Assembly (NCBI GenBank): GCA_046328115.1
Contig: JAXLXE010000004.1
Span: forward strand, 768,423-832,422
Reading direction: 5' to 3'
DNA from: JAXLXE01 sp046328115
GTDB lineage: Bacteria; Chloroflexota; UBA6077; JACCZL01
Length of the DNA stretch: 64,000 bases
Shown here piece after piece: positions 1 to 9,081 of the stretch. The translations under genes and the position numbers were made by a program. The notes under the pieces were generated by a model. The model searched no databases. It was not told where the DNA came from and saw nothing but the letters and a program-made list of their open reading frames with translations. Every line of letters starts with the position of its first letter. Positions within the stretch are counted from its first letter, which is position 1.

Positions 1-2
1 GC

Positions 3-323
3 CGTCACGCGACCGCGAGCTTCATGTGTCACCAGGCGGCGGAGAAGATCCTGGTTGCTTTCCTGATGCAGCAGGGCGCTGAGCGCGTCTGGGGGCATTC
101 ACTGGCGGACCTGTGCGAGGACGCCATGCCGTTTGACGCGACGTTTGACCTGGTGAAGTCGATGGCGGGCATGCTGGACAAGCACTACCTGGGCGCACGG
201 TACCCCTCGACGCTTCCCGGCGGCGTCCCCGCCGAGACCTACGACGCTGAAGACTCTCGCCGAGCCCTTGAGATCGCCAGCGAGGTCCGCCGCTTCGTGC
301 TGGAGAAGGTCCAGGCCGCGTAG
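3..323 (+). CDS. HEPN domain protein, 3' part (5' end outside window)
   Basis: The frame is open from base 3 and no start precedes the conserved core, so the gene begins upstream of the window; the internal ATG at 24 is probably not the start. The visible part carries the HEPN signature: 'CHQAAEKILVAFL' on the main helix, then 'ARYPSTLPGG' and a final helix rich in A, E and R. HEPN proteins are small all-helical proteins, often paired with a MNT nucleotidyltransferase in toxin-antitoxin-like modules or used as RNases. The N-terminal region where a partner overlap or an RX4-6H motif might lie is missing, so its activity cannot be judged. Confidence 0.75.
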   Translation, partial: RHATASFMCHQAAEKILVAFLMQQGAERVWGHSLADLCEDAMPFDATFDLVKSMAGMLDKHYLGARYPSTLPGGVPAETYDAEDSRRALEIASEVRRFVLEKVQAA

Positions 324-528
324 CCGACCGGGCGCCCCATCACGCCCGACTTGGGCTCGTCGTTGTACCTGGCGTGGTCGATAGTCCCCGCGGGTCCGCG
401 CTGCACGAACCCGGTGGTGAGTATCCGCCCGCCACTCCAAACTGACCCGAAACCAGCGGAGCCACGATGGTGCATTCCCACGGCTCCCCACCTTTGTAGG
501 ACTCAGCTGTAGGAACTCAGCACGTCAG

Positions 529-1698
529 ATGCGTGTCATTGCCTGGATAGCCCATTCTTCGGTTGGTCCTATGGCGGTGGTTGCCGCTTTCTACGCGGCA
601 CTGTGTTTCCAGATCCTGGCGCAGTATGGCCATGACCCCACTTGCCTGGCCCGCATCGGAGACAGGGTGGACACCGGGCGGCTCGTTCCCAATCAGAACT
701 GTGTGGAGCAGGATTCGGTTGGCTACGACGGTCAGTTCTACTTCTTCATCGCGCTCGATCCGACGTTGCTGACCTACGACCCCACCCTGGCGATGGACAG
801 CGTGGCATATCGCTACGGTCGAATCCTCTACCCGCTTCTGGCCTGGCTGCTCGCCGGAGGCCAGGAATGGCTCGTGCCCTGGTCGCTCCTCATCGTCAAC
901 GTGCTCGCGGTTCTGTGCTGCACGGCTGGCGCCATGGGCATCCTTCAACACTTCGGCGCGAGCCGGTGGCTTTCTGTGGCAGTTGCCCTGAGCCCGCCGT
1001 TGTTAATCGGCACGCTGGCGGACCTTGCCGAGCCGGTCTCACTCGCCTGCACCATCTGGGGTCTGCTGTGGTTCTGCAGGAGGCAGCACATCCGCGCTAC
1101 GCTGGTCCTGAGCCTCAGCGTATTCGCCCGCGAAGTGGGCGTAGTTGTGCCGCTCGTCTTCTCGCTGGCGTTCCTGGTAGCGCGAGACTGGCGCAGGTGC
1201 CTGCTGTACGCGGTGCCTGGGGTAGTCCTGGCTGCCTGGAACGCTATTCTCTGGCTGCGCCTTGGCGCTTTTGGCGTGTTGTCAGGCCCGCCCAACTTCG
1301 GTCCACCGCTGGGTGGGATGATCTACCGTGCCCGGTGGTTACTGGGTCTCCAGGACGCATGGCACGGAGAAGGGTTGGCCTCAACCTGGCAACGACAAAC
1401 TGAGCTTACGGTGTTGATCCTCACCGCGGCCATCATGTTCCTGGGGGTTATCAGGTTCTGCTCGCGGCCCCATCCGCTCTCAGCGCAGTTGTTCGCGCAG
1501 TGCCTACTGATGGCTTTCACGACTCCCGAGGTGTGGCTTGACCTGTACAGCTACAGCAGGGTGATGGGGCCAATGTTCCTTTTCTACGGCCTGGTCTTGC
1601 TGCTGCCGCGTGCCGCAAAAGCGGTTGAGGGGGTGGCGGCAACGGCTGATGCCCCAACGTGGTCGGGCGCCGCCAACGCCACACGATTCCAGACCTGA
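529..1698 (+). CDS. Multi-pass membrane protein, cell-surface glycopolymer family-like (copy 1)
   Basis: A 389-residue protein with about eight or more hydrophobic segments (first about residues 12-32, last about 340-362). The conserved features are Y66-D-G-Q-F in the first extracytoplasmic loop and YRYGRILYP at 94-102, followed by 'REVGVVVP' and 'FGPPLGGMIYR'. These recall integral membrane proteins annotated for cell-surface glycopolymer formation (AZOBR_p60025-like) and, more distantly, polyprenyl-phosphate-dependent GT-C glycosyltransferases. A paralog with the same motifs lies at 2817-3998. The function is inferred: probably envelope polysaccharide synthesis or transfer. Confidence 0.75.
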   Translation: MRVIAWIAHSSVGPMAVVAAFYAALCFQILAQYGHDPTCLARIGDRVDTGRLVPNQNCVEQDSVGYDGQFYFFIALDPTLLTYDPTLAMDSVAYRYGRILYPLLAWLLAGGQEWLVPWSLLIVNVLAVLCCTAGAMGILQHFGASRWLSVAVALSPPLLIGTLADLAEPVSLACTIWGLLWFCRRQHIRATLVLSLSVFAREVGVVVPLVFSLAFLVARDWRRCLLYAVPGVVLAAWNAILWLRLGAFGVLSGPPNFGPPLGGMIYRARWLLGLQDAWHGEGLASTWQRQTELTVLILTAAIMFLGVIRFCSRPHPLSAQLFAQCLLMAFTTPEVWLDLYSYSRVMGPMFLFYGLVLLLPRAAKAVEGVAATADAPTWSGAANATRFQT

Positions 1699-1791
1699 CC
1701 CCTCAGAGGCGGACCTGAGCTCCCGTCCGCTCGGAACGGGCGAATTCGCTGATAATGGGCCGTACGACACTGCGCCAGGATCAGCAATACC

Positions 1792-2601
1792 ATGGTTTTC
1801 AACAGCCCCGAGAACGTAGCCGCGCTCACCCCCCTCAACCCCTACGACCGCCTGCCTGATGGCCGACCGCGGGTGCCGGATGACCTCATCCAGCGCATGC
1901 GCCTTGTGACGCCGGAGGAAGCGTGGAGTGTGCTCCAGCGCAGGCACGGCTACTCCTTCCAGTTTGAAGGCAACTGGATCAACCTGCACCCTGACCGCGT
2001 CCTGGTGGGACGGGCGGTCACCGCGCAATTCGTCCCGCATCGACCAGATCTGGATGGCGTCATCAACAGGTGGGGTGAGGAGCGAGGCAAGGTTCCCCGA
2101 CAGAACACCTGGGTTATTGACAGCCTGATCAAGGATGACGTGGTCGTGGTGGACCTGTTTGGGAAGGTGCGTGATGGCACGTTTGCGGGTGACAATCTGG
2201 CCACCGCCATCAAGACCCGCACGGGCACCGGGATGGTTGTAGACGGCGGTATCCGCGATGTCCAGCAGATCCACGAGCTTGATGACTTCAACGCCTTTGT
2301 TCGAGGTCTGGACCCAACGGCTATCGCCGATGTCACGCTAGCCGGCGTCAACATCCCCATTCGAATTGGTGGCGCTACCGTACTGCCAGGGGATGTGGTG
2401 CTTGGAACCCGAACGGGTGTCACGTTTATCCCGCCCCACCTTGCTCTAGAGATCGTCGAGCACTCTGAGCTGACGAGGCTCCGCGACGAATTTGGCAAGC
2501 TCCGCCTGGCGGAAGGCGTGTACACGTCCGGACAGATCGATACGCAGACGTGGGAGCCGGCGATCCAGGCCGACTTCGAACGGTGGCGAGCCCGCGCCTG
2601 A
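1792..2601 (+). CDS. RraA family protein (HMG-aldolase-like fold)
   Basis: A 269-residue member of the RraA / 4-hydroxy-4-methyl-2-oxoglutarate aldolase / demethylmenaquinone methyltransferase-like family. The core begins near residue 70; G133-D-N-L-A-T-A-I-K and D151-G-G-I-R-D match the metal and substrate-binding loops of the aldolases. The roughly 65-residue N-terminal extension is longer than in classical RraA (about 160 residues), and the C-terminal tail of about 60 residues is helical. Family members either inhibit RNase E or cleave oxo-acids; the retained D-G-G-I-R-D motif favours a lyase here. It lies between two paralogous membrane proteins on the same strand, with no obvious functional link. 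Confidence 0.85.
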   Translation: MVFNSPENVAALTPLNPYDRLPDGRPRVPDDLIQRMRLVTPEEAWSVLQRRHGYSFQFEGNWINLHPDRVLVGRAVTAQFVPHRPDLDGVINRWGEERGKVPRQNTWVIDSLIKDDVVVVDLFGKVRDGTFAGDNLATAIKTRTGTGMVVDGGIRDVQQIHELDDFNAFVRGLDPTAIADVTLAGVNIPIRIGGATVLPGDVVLGTRTGVTFIPPHLALEIVEHSELTRLRDEFGKLRLAEGVYTSGQIDTQTWEPAIQADFERWRARA

Positions 2602-2622
2602 TCTGACTCCTGGAAGGATGCC

Positions 2623-2648
2623 GGCCGCGCTTTCTATAGCGCGCGGCC
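2623..2648 (+). terminator. GC-rich hairpin after the RraA-like gene
   Basis: The arms GGCCGCGC (2623-2630) and GCGCGGCC (2641-2648) are perfectly complementary around a 10-nt loop, starting 21 bases after the RraA stop codon. No U-run follows, so it may be only a weak terminator or a chance GC-rich dyad. Confidence 0.3.
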
Positions 2649-2816
2649 GAGATACCACCCGCCCATACGCATCACGGGGTTGGGGCGCGGGGTTCAGCGA
2701 CCCTGCGCCCGCCCTGGGCGTGCCGACACGGACTTCCGTGGTTGGGGTACCTGGCGGCCACCTGCATCTGTCGCCCATCAGCGGCTGCCCTGTGAACCAT
2801 CCCGGCTACCCTGTTA

Positions 2817-3998
2817 ATGGCGTTCTACTGGCTGATGTCGACGATCACGTTCACGCAGTCAGCACTGTTTCGAACTCCGTGGCGAGCACGGCTGGGGCTG
2901 GTCGCCCCCGCTCTGGTCGTCCTGGTGTTTTACGCGGGTCTCGTTGGGTACATCGCAGGTAACTATTTCGAGGGTGACGCGGCCTGTTTTGCCCGCGTGG
3001 GAGAAACGGTAGCCACGCAGCACCTGATCGCCAATAAACGGTGCATCATGCGGGAATCTGCAGGCTACGATGGACAGTTCTTTTACTTCATCGCCCTGGA
3101 TCCCACGCTCACCACGTACGACCCCAGAGCATCGCTAGATCAACCGTCATATCGCTATGGTCGGATCCTGTATCCCACCCTGGCCTGGCTGGCGGCACTG
3201 GGGCGGGCAGAGCTTGTCCCGTGGGCATTGGTTCTCGTCAACGTCGTCGCGGCGGCGGCGGCCACGCTCGGAGCGGCGTACTTGCTGACTGGCATACGCG
3301 TCATCCCCTGGCTCTCGCTGGTGGTTGGACTAAGCCCACCGGTGATCATTGGCACACTAGCAGACCTTTCAGAGCCGGTGGCTATGGCATGCCTCGTCTG
3401 GGGTGTTGCACTGCACTTCCGATCGCGCCACGCCCTGGCGGCCGTTGCCCTCACTTGCGCCACGCTGACGCGTGAAGTCGGAGTAATCGTTCCGGTGATC
3501 TACGCGAGTGTGCTCGCAGCTCAGGGCAAGTGGCGGTCCCTGGCTCCGTACTTGCTCGCTCCAAGCGCGCTTGTCCTGTGGAACCTGGTGCTGTGGTTCC
3601 GCTTTGACGCCTTTGGGATCATCAACGGTTCGCGCAATTTTGGCCCACCGCTTGGAGGCATGATCTACCGGATGCGGTGGCTTCTGGGCATGGAGAGCCC
3701 GGTTTTCGGCGAAGGGCTCGCCACGTCAAGCCAACTCAACGGCGAGCTACCCATCCTCATCTTGAGCCTGGCCGTTATTGCTCTTGGCCTTACCAAACCG
3801 TTCACGCGGCCGAGTACTACTGCCATCCAGCTCGCGGCGCAGTGCTTCCTGATGATCTTCCTCACGGCCGACAATTTCCTTGATATCTTCAGCTTTGGCC
3901 GAACCCTGGGGCCCATGTACCTGTTCTACGGTCTGGCAATGCTGGAGCCGCGACGCGCCACCAGGCTGTTACGTCAGCCACAATTCGCGCCGCCGTAA
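2817..3998 (+). CDS. Multi-pass membrane protein, cell-surface glycopolymer family-like (copy 2)
   Basis: A 393-residue paralog of the protein at 529-1698. The shared motifs are Y84-D-G-Q-F, then YRYGRILYP at 112-120, 'LADLSEPVAMAC', 'TREVGVIVP' and 'FGPPLGGMIYRMRWLLG', all in the same order and spacing. About eight or more membrane segments are visible. The N-terminus is about 20 residues longer than in copy 1; ATG 2817 and ATG 2835 are both possible starts. The two genes, separated only by the RraA-like gene, look like a local duplication followed by divergence. A role in surface glycopolymer assembly is inferred from the family resemblance only. Confidence 0.75.
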   Translation: MAFYWLMSTITFTQSALFRTPWRARLGLVAPALVVLVFYAGLVGYIAGNYFEGDAACFARVGETVATQHLIANKRCIMRESAGYDGQFFYFIALDPTLTTYDPRASLDQPSYRYGRILYPTLAWLAALGRAELVPWALVLVNVVAAAAATLGAAYLLTGIRVIPWLSLVVGLSPPVIIGTLADLSEPVAMACLVWGVALHFRSRHALAAVALTCATLTREVGVIVPVIYASVLAAQGKWRSLAPYLLAPSALVLWNLVLWFRFDAFGIINGSRNFGPPLGGMIYRMRWLLGMESPVFGEGLATSSQLNGELPILILSLAVIALGLTKPFTRPSTTAIQLAAQCFLMIFLTADNFLDIFSFGRTLGPMYLFYGLAMLEPRRATRLLRQPQFAPP

Positions 3999-4209
3999 CT
4001 CATCAGGGGAATCCTGTCGTTCATGGCGGACCATCCCGGCGTCTTCCGGGGGTATACCGCCTCATCAGCGGCGATCTCTCGGCATCCTGGCTCGTTCCCA
4101 CGAAGTCTCAGGCGATCTCCACGAGCACTGGCATGTACGTAGACGCCGACGGGCTACCGCTGCCAGCCACGCCACGACTCGCGGAATGGAGTCTGGCTGC
4201 GAGCCCCAC

Positions 4210-5769
4210 TCAGGAGACCAGATCTGCTCCGGGGCGGCCATCTGTGATGACGAATCGGGCGCGGGTGGAGACGGGTGCACCTGGGCGGTCCACGTAGGGC
4301 ACGACGCGGAAGTTGGCCTCCAGACGCTCCGGCGTGACGCTACACAGTACGTAGCCGCGCTGTGAGTTCCAGAACTTTATGTGTGGGTTCTCTGTGATGT
4401 ATACGGAGCCGGGCCGCGGATCGAACCCGTTGCCGCCGGAGCTAATTGACGTCCCAATGAGCTCTGTAGCGACCGTGGGCGAGCTGGGATCATCAAAGCT
4501 GCTCTTGATGTCCGCCACCCAGTTTGCGTGAATATCGCCGCTCAGGATGACCGGGTTGGAAGGCTGACGCCGTTCCAGGAAGCTGGTGATTCGCTCGCGC
4601 GCGGCTGGGTAGCCGTCCCACTGATCTAGATTGAACGTCTGGATGACGCCTGACTGCCGATCAAGCTGGGCCATCATGGCCTGCTGGGCGATGATGTTCC
4701 AGCGGGCCGCTGACGCGTCCAGGCCGTCAAGAAGCCAGCGCTCTTGCTCCGGGCCGGTCATGGTTGCGCCGGGACTGAGCGCCTCCAGGCAGCGTGGCTT
4801 GATGCCGTCATCGCAGGGCTGGTCCGTCCGATACTGACGGGTGTCCAGCACGCTGAGCTCAACCAGATCCCCGAAGGCCAGACGGCGGTACAGACGGGCA
4901 TCTGGGCCAACGGGCATGGACGCGGCGCGGAGCGGCAGGTGCTCCCAATACGCCTGATACGCCGCGGCTCTTCTTGGTAAGAACACCGAAGCGGGCGAGT
5001 TACGGATGTCGACCGTGCCAGCGTAGTTGTTCTCTACCTCGTGATCATCCCAGGTGACGACCCATGGAAACGCCGCGTGTGTTGCCTGCAGGTCCCGATC
5101 CGTTTTGTAGAGCGCGTAGCGGTCTCGATAGCCCTGAAGGGTTGTTGGCATGGGCGTACCGTGGCTGCGCACCCGGCCTGCCTGCATGGCGCCTTCATAG
5201 ATATAGTCGCCAAGATGCACGATGAGATCCAGGTCTTCCCCCGCCAGATGACGGTAGGCTGTGAACAGGCCTTGCTCGTAGTTCTGGCAGGAGACGAACG
5301 CGAACCGGAGCTCCGCAACTGGATCACCCACTGCCGGGGCGGTTCTCGTTCGACCTACTGGACTGACTTCGTTACCGGCCTCAAACCGGTACCAGTACCA
5401 ACGAGCGGGCTGCAGCCCTGAAACCTCCACGTGAACGGAGTGCGCGAGCTCAGGCAGCGCGAGGGTGGTGCCCTGCTGCACCACCTGGGTCATTGCCTCG
5501 TCGTGGGCGACGATCCATTGGACGGGTACTGATTCCTGTCCCATGCCGCCACCGTTGAGCGGGTCGGGCGCCAGCCGTGTCCACAGGACGACTCCGTCCG
5601 ACAAGGGGTCACCGGAGGCCACACCCAGCGAAAATGGGTACTCCGCGAATCGCGGCCGCGCGGAAACTGGCGCGGGAAAGCGATTCACGTACGCCAGGGT
5701 CAGAAACGCCGTAGTGGCGGTGAGAAACCGCCGCCGCGTAGGGCGCGCTAGGATAGCCCTGCCTCCCAC
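4210..5769 (-). CDS. phoD: PhoD-family alkaline phosphatase, Tat-exported
   Basis: A 519-residue metallophosphoesterase of the PhoD type. A twin-arginine signal (T11-R-R-R-F-L-T then a hydrophobic stretch) marks export by the Tat system, usual for PhoD. The N-terminal PhoD domain is signalled by 'FSLGVASGDP' at 47-56 and 'VLWTRLAP'. Metal-site motifs are present: the 'FVSCQNY' cysteine (C161), H185-L-G-D-Y-I-Y-E, W240-D-D-H-E-V and a later 'SGDIHANW'. Family enzymes hydrolyse phosphodiesters and phosphomonoesters and often serve phosphate scavenging. The GTG start at 5769 lies inside the end of the upstream SpoIIM-like gene (22-base overlap), suggesting translational coupling. Confidence 0.93.
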   Translation of the reverse strand: MGGRAILARPTRRRFLTATTAFLTLAYVNRFPAPVSARPRFAEYPFSLGVASGDPLSDGVVLWTRLAPDPLNGGGMGQESVPVQWIVAHDEAMTQVVQQGTTLALPELAHSVHVEVSGLQPARWYWYRFEAGNEVSPVGRTRTAPAVGDPVAELRFAFVSCQNYEQGLFTAYRHLAGEDLDLIVHLGDYIYEGAMQAGRVRSHGTPMPTTLQGYRDRYALYKTDRDLQATHAAFPWVVTWDDHEVENNYAGTVDIRNSPASVFLPRRAAAYQAYWEHLPLRAASMPVGPDARLYRRLAFGDLVELSVLDTRQYRTDQPCDDGIKPRCLEALSPGATMTGPEQERWLLDGLDASAARWNIIAQQAMMAQLDRQSGVIQTFNLDQWDGYPAARERITSFLERRQPSNPVILSGDIHANWVADIKSSFDDPSSPTVATELIGTSISSGGNGFDPRPGSVYITENPHIKFWNSQRGYVLCSVTPERLEANFRVVPYVDRPGAPVSTRARFVITDGRPGADLVS

Positions 5770-6764
5770 ACCCGACGCGGTTGGGCGCGCTGCCTCACCG
5801 TAGTCTCAGGCCGCGTTTGGCTGCGCAGGCCGCTGGACAAATATGCCGCGAGAGCAATCTCAACCATGGGTCCGAAGGCGTATTTTGCCACGGCGGGCAG
5901 CGACGAAGGTGAGATAAAGCCCTCAATTAATCCGGCTACGACCAACCACGGCGCTACGCCGATGAGCAACAAGACTGAGCGGCGCGCTGCCATCGCAAGC
6001 GCGTCCTTTCGGGGGAGCAATCCAGGGTTGAGGATGGCCCAGGCCATCTGAAGTCCGCAGCCCCCGGCGATGAATACGATCGATAGCTCGATGTACCCGT
6101 GGGGAGAGACGAATGCCAGGAGCTCACCGGCGAGGTTGTACGCGTGGGTGTAACCGAGCACGGCCCCGAACATCAGACCGTTTGAGACGAGGACGTAGGC
6201 GGTGAGTGTGCCGGCGAGCATGCCACCCGCGAACGCGAGAAATGAGACCTGGATGTTGTTCGTCATGATGATGGTGGCCATGACCGGCCTGGTGGGCTCT
6301 GCCATGTCCGTCCAGAGCCGTCCGCTGCGAACCACTCTGGTGAGCTCGGGGGGGAGCACGGCCTCCGCCCCGGGTGGGTTGGTCACAGCGACGACGTATG
6401 CCGCGAGTGCCGGAACCACAAAGAGGGTAAGCGCGGCGGCCACAAACCAACGTGCGGCGGCGAAGAGCTCCGGAACACCCCTGGTGAAGAACCGCGCCAG
6501 CCGAAGCCAGCTCCCGCCATCAGCCCGGTACACCACCGGGTGGGCACGCGCGGCAAGCCCGTTGAGGTATCTGGTGACCTGATCACCAGGATAATCGCGC
6601 CGGGCGATCGCGAGGTCAGACGTGATGTGCCGATAGAGCTGGCCAAGGCGCTCGATCTCTGGCGCGCCCAGCCGACGGGGATCCTGGCCAGTCCTTCGCA
6701 GCAGCCGCTCGAGCGCATCCCAATCTTCGCGGTGGCCAAGGATGAAGCTGTCGACACCTGCCAT
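5748..6764 (-). CDS. SpoIIM / DUF95 family membrane protein
   Basis: A 338-residue protein whose N-terminal soluble helical part ('LYRHITSDLAIARRDYPG', 'YLNGLAARAHPVVY') is the hallmark of stage II sporulation protein M / DUF95 proteins of non-sporulating bacteria. Five or so membrane helices follow from about residue 100. The biochemical role is unknown; in actinobacteria and Chloroflexi these genes typically sit beside RDD, MoxR, DUF58, DUF4129 and DUF4350 genes. Here an RDD gene is divergently placed 106 bases upstream, and the other members form an operon at 36-42 kb. It overlaps the PhoD start by 22 bases. Confidence 0.88.
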   Translation of the reverse strand: MAGVDSFILGHREDWDALERLLRRTGQDPRRLGAPEIERLGQLYRHITSDLAIARRDYPGDQVTRYLNGLAARAHPVVYRADGGSWLRLARFFTRGVPELFAAARWFVAAALTLFVVPALAAYVVAVTNPPGAEAVLPPELTRVVRSGRLWTDMAEPTRPVMATIIMTNNIQVSFLAFAGGMLAGTLTAYVLVSNGLMFGAVLGYTHAYNLAGELLAFVSPHGYIELSIVFIAGGCGLQMAWAILNPGLLPRKDALAMAARRSVLLLIGVAPWLVVAGLIEGFISPSSLPAVAKYAFGPMVEIALAAYLSSGLRSQTRPETTVRQRAQPRRVWEAGLS

Positions 6765-6870
6765 ATCAGCTAGCCTTCCGTCCGCACGCCGATTCCGTCG
6801 CAGTGGGGCACGAGCATGCGTTGTACTCTATGAAACGCGACGGGCAGCCGAGAGCGGTCGGGGGGATGCG

Positions 6871-7626
6871 ATGTATGAAATGGACTTTGGACTTCAAACT
6901 CCCGAACAGGTGGAGCTAGAGTACGACGTGGCGGGCCTCGGCTCCCGCTTCACCGCGTGCATGATTGATTCAACTCTCCAGGCGGCAGTGATGCTTGCCG
7001 TGGTGATGGTTGCGGGATTCGCCGCAGGGGTCACCGGATGGATCGGCCAACGGCTGCTGCGATCCCTGGATTCGTGGGTTCTCGCGTTGTTCCTGGGGGC
7101 CATTGTCCTGCTGCTCTTCCTGATCCTCTGGGGGTATTTCCTCTTCTTTGAGATCGTCTGGAACGGGCAGAGTCCCGGCAAGCGGATGCTGGGAATCCGA
7201 GTGATGTCCACGGGCGGAGAGCCTATCACGGTAGCCCAGTCGTTGGTCCGAAACCTCGTTCGTCTGGTGGATTTTCTTCCATCGAGCTATGTGGTGGGCG
7301 CCGCGTGCGTGCTGCTGACCCGGCATTCGCAGCGTCTGGGTGATCTTGCCGCGGGCACCATGGTGGTGCGCGTGCACCGGGAGGAGTCACCACGCGTGGT
7401 TCCCACCCCCGCCCAGCTCCTGCCGCCGCAGGCGGTTCGTCTGCTCACTACGGAGGACGTGGCGCTTGCTCGCGAGTTTGTACTCCGACGACACGACTTG
7501 ACCGCGGAGCGTCGTAGAGAACTTCTCGCGCAACTGGCCACGCGGTGGCGAGCCCAATTGGGCGCGACCCTGACTACCGTCAGCGATGAGGAGCTCGCGA
7601 TTCAGGTGGCTGCCGCGGAGCGGTAG
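6871..7626 (+). CDS. RDD family membrane protein
   Basis: A 251-residue protein when started at ATG 6871, preceded by a GGGGGG stretch. The conserved core 'LEYDVAGLGSRFTACMID' leads into the first helix and carries the Arg and Asp that name the RDD family. 'NGQSPGKRMLGIRV' follows the second hydrophobic pair, and 'SQRLGDLAAGTMVVR' ends the domain; both are diagnostic. The C-terminal 75 residues are soluble, helical and charged. Some RDD proteins have been linked to ion/proton exchange, but most are uncharacterised. It is divergent from the SpoIIM-like gene, a pairing seen in other genomes. Confidence 0.9.
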   Translation: MYEMDFGLQTPEQVELEYDVAGLGSRFTACMIDSTLQAAVMLAVVMVAGFAAGVTGWIGQRLLRSLDSWVLALFLGAIVLLLFLILWGYFLFFEIVWNGQSPGKRMLGIRVMSTGGEPITVAQSLVRNLVRLVDFLPSSYVVGAACVLLTRHSQRLGDLAAGTMVVRVHREESPRVVPTPAQLLPPQAVRLLTTEDVALAREFVLRRHDLTAERRRELLAQLATRWRAQLGATLTTVSDEELAIQVAAAER

Positions 7627-7666
7627 CGGCTGGTGTGGTATGGCCGGACCAGGCGGTTCGGCGGGA

Positions 7667-7846
7667 TCAGTATTCGGTCAGCCGGTGAGTCTCAACGAGC
7701 CAGCGCGTGAAGCGAAGTCGATCCAGGTCCCGCTGAGAAAAGGCAACTTCTAGCTCGGAGTGGTTGAACCTCAGGCTCAGTTGCTCCAGCGCGGCCAGCT
7801 CATCAGCCGAGAAGATCTGGCTGTTCTCTATGCTGCTGGTGTTCAT
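7667..7846 (-). CDS. Small conserved-looking protein, 59 residues, function unknown
   Basis: The ATG at 7846 has a strong GGAGG ribosome binding site 7 bases upstream, so this 59-residue frame is probably translated even though a longer frame runs upstream. The product is acidic and helical: 'FSADELAALEQLSLRFN' then 'FSQRDLDRLRFTRWLVETHRLTEY'. It has no signal, membrane segment or cysteine. I do not recognise the family. It is convergent with the RDD gene (41-base gap) and downstream of the PhnP-like gene on the same strand, with a hairpin between them, so it may be transcribed separately. Confidence 0.55.
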   Translation of the reverse strand: MNTSSIENSQIFSADELAALEQLSLRFNHSELEVAFSQRDLDRLRFTRWLVETHRLTEY

Positions 7847-7921
7847 CTCACTGCCTCCGGAGCGGTCTTCTGCTCCTGATGACAGCATATGCCGCGGCGA
7901 GCGACGACAAAATCCGCTCGC

Positions 7922-7940
7922 GCACACCTGGATGGTGTGC
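7922..7940 (-). terminator. Hairpin downstream of the PhnP-like gene
   Basis: Perfect 7-bp arms GCACACC / GGTGTGC around a 5-nt loop lie 31 bases past the stop of the PhnP-like gene. On the minus strand an ATTTTG run follows about 10 bases later. It is a plausible weak intrinsic terminator separating the PhnP-like gene from the 59-residue gene. Confidence 0.4.
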
Positions 7941-7970
7941 AAGCTGACGATTCTGTTCCGTGCGCCGCGC

Positions 7971-8729
7971 TCAGAGCGAAATGGTGAGGCCGTCATAGCC
8001 CAGCTCAACTCCAGGCGGAAGCGTCGCCGTGACGGCATTGAACTCGATGTCGTGGTTCATATGGGTGATGACCGTGCGGCGCGCCCCGAGTGGTCGCGTG
8101 GCCTCGATGGCCTGTTGGACACTGAAGTGTGTTGGGTGGGGTTTGAGCCGTACGCCGTCCACCACCACGGTATCCACGCCTCGTAGCAGATCCATGGATG
8201 CGCCTGAGATGGCGCTGCAGTCGGTGAGATACGCCACGTCGCCGATCCGCCAACCAGTGGAGATGATGCGGCCATGCTCGAGCTCAATGGGGGTGACACG
8301 GACTCCCTGCAGATCGAAGGGCTGGCGGACGTTGGTGAACGTGAGGTGCGGTATGGCGCCGATGAACGGGGTGCCCGCGAAAGCCCAGGCGTAGTTGGCC
8401 CGCAGCACGTCGCCCGTGTCCTCGTTGCCATGACATTCAACTACACCGCCGCGTGCGTAGTTGAAGGCCTTCAGGTCATCGATCCCATGGGTGTGATCCG
8501 CGTGGTAGTGGGTGTAAAAGACCGCATCGATGGAGCGTAGCCCGTGCGCTAGCGCCTGGAGGCGAAGTTCCGGAGGCGTATCCACCAGGAACGTGCGTCC
8601 ATCGACTTCGAACAGTGCGGATGACCGCATGCGACGGTTTCGGGGATCGGGCGAGCTGCAGGCCGGACACTCGCAGCCCACCATCGGAACGCCGTAAGAA
8701 GCGCCGGTCCCCATGAGCGTCAGCCGCAT
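7971..8729 (-). CDS. MBL-fold phosphodiesterase, PhnP-like
   Basis: A 252-residue metallo-beta-lactamase-fold hydrolase. The start 'MRLTLMGTGASYGVP' (ATG 8729) matches the PhnP / cyclic-phosphate phosphodiesterase subgroup. It carries the extra zinc-binding cysteines C19-x-C21-x-x-C24 ('GCECPAC') typical of PhnP and the catalytic H74-Y-H-A-D-H-T-H. A later 'YLTDCSAIS' and the 'THMNHD' histidines complete the metal site. PhnP acts on 5-phosphoribosyl 1,2-cyclic phosphate in phosphonate breakdown; no C-P lyase genes are visible here, so a wider cyclic phosphate repair role is equally possible. Confidence 0.88.
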   Translation of the reverse strand: MRLTLMGTGASYGVPMVGCECPACSSPDPRNRRMRSSALFEVDGRTFLVDTPPELRLQALAHGLRSIDAVFYTHYHADHTHGIDDLKAFNYARGGVVECHGNEDTGDVLRANYAWAFAGTPFIGAIPHLTFTNVRQPFDLQGVRVTPIELEHGRIISTGWRIGDVAYLTDCSAISGASMDLLRGVDTVVVDGVRLKPHPTHFSVQQAIEATRPLGARRTVITHMNHDIEFNAVTATLPPGVELGYDGLTISL

Positions 8730-9081
8730 GCGGCAACTGTAGTGACGTGATTGCCCCCACCGCAATGCGCCGTTGCTAGTGGGCCAGGTGCACTACTCCA
8801 GCGACGAGCAAACACGCGTCTGGCCAGGCGATGCCGCAGATAACGGAATGATCTGCTGGCTCCACTAGCAGGCCGCCCAACCGGGTCATTCTTGCACGGT
8901 CAACGCGAGAAACGAACGGTCCTAGAAGCAGTTTTGCAACTCTGTGTCTCTGTGATTCGGCTGTGACGAATCCGCACTTCGCCGATACGGATTTGTAAGC
9001 AGGTGGCTCAGATACTGACGCCAGTGCCCAGGCTCTGGGCGCAGTCTGCAATCCCGGGCCGTCTCGCGAGCGGGCTGGCGA
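8730..9081. other. Intergenic region, about 350 bp, no gene recognised
   Basis: This is a divergent spacer between the PhnP-like gene and the DUF11 surface-protein gene, so promoters for both must lie here. I see no tRNA, no clear sigma-70 promoter pair and no strong dyad. A minus-strand frame covers much of it but resembles nothing and lacks a ribosome binding site. Confidence 0.5.

Noticed and set aside
3880..4365. Plus-strand frame overlapping the membrane protein end and the PhoD end
   Set aside because: Composition typical of out-of-frame reading in GC-rich DNA; both overlapped genes are well supported.
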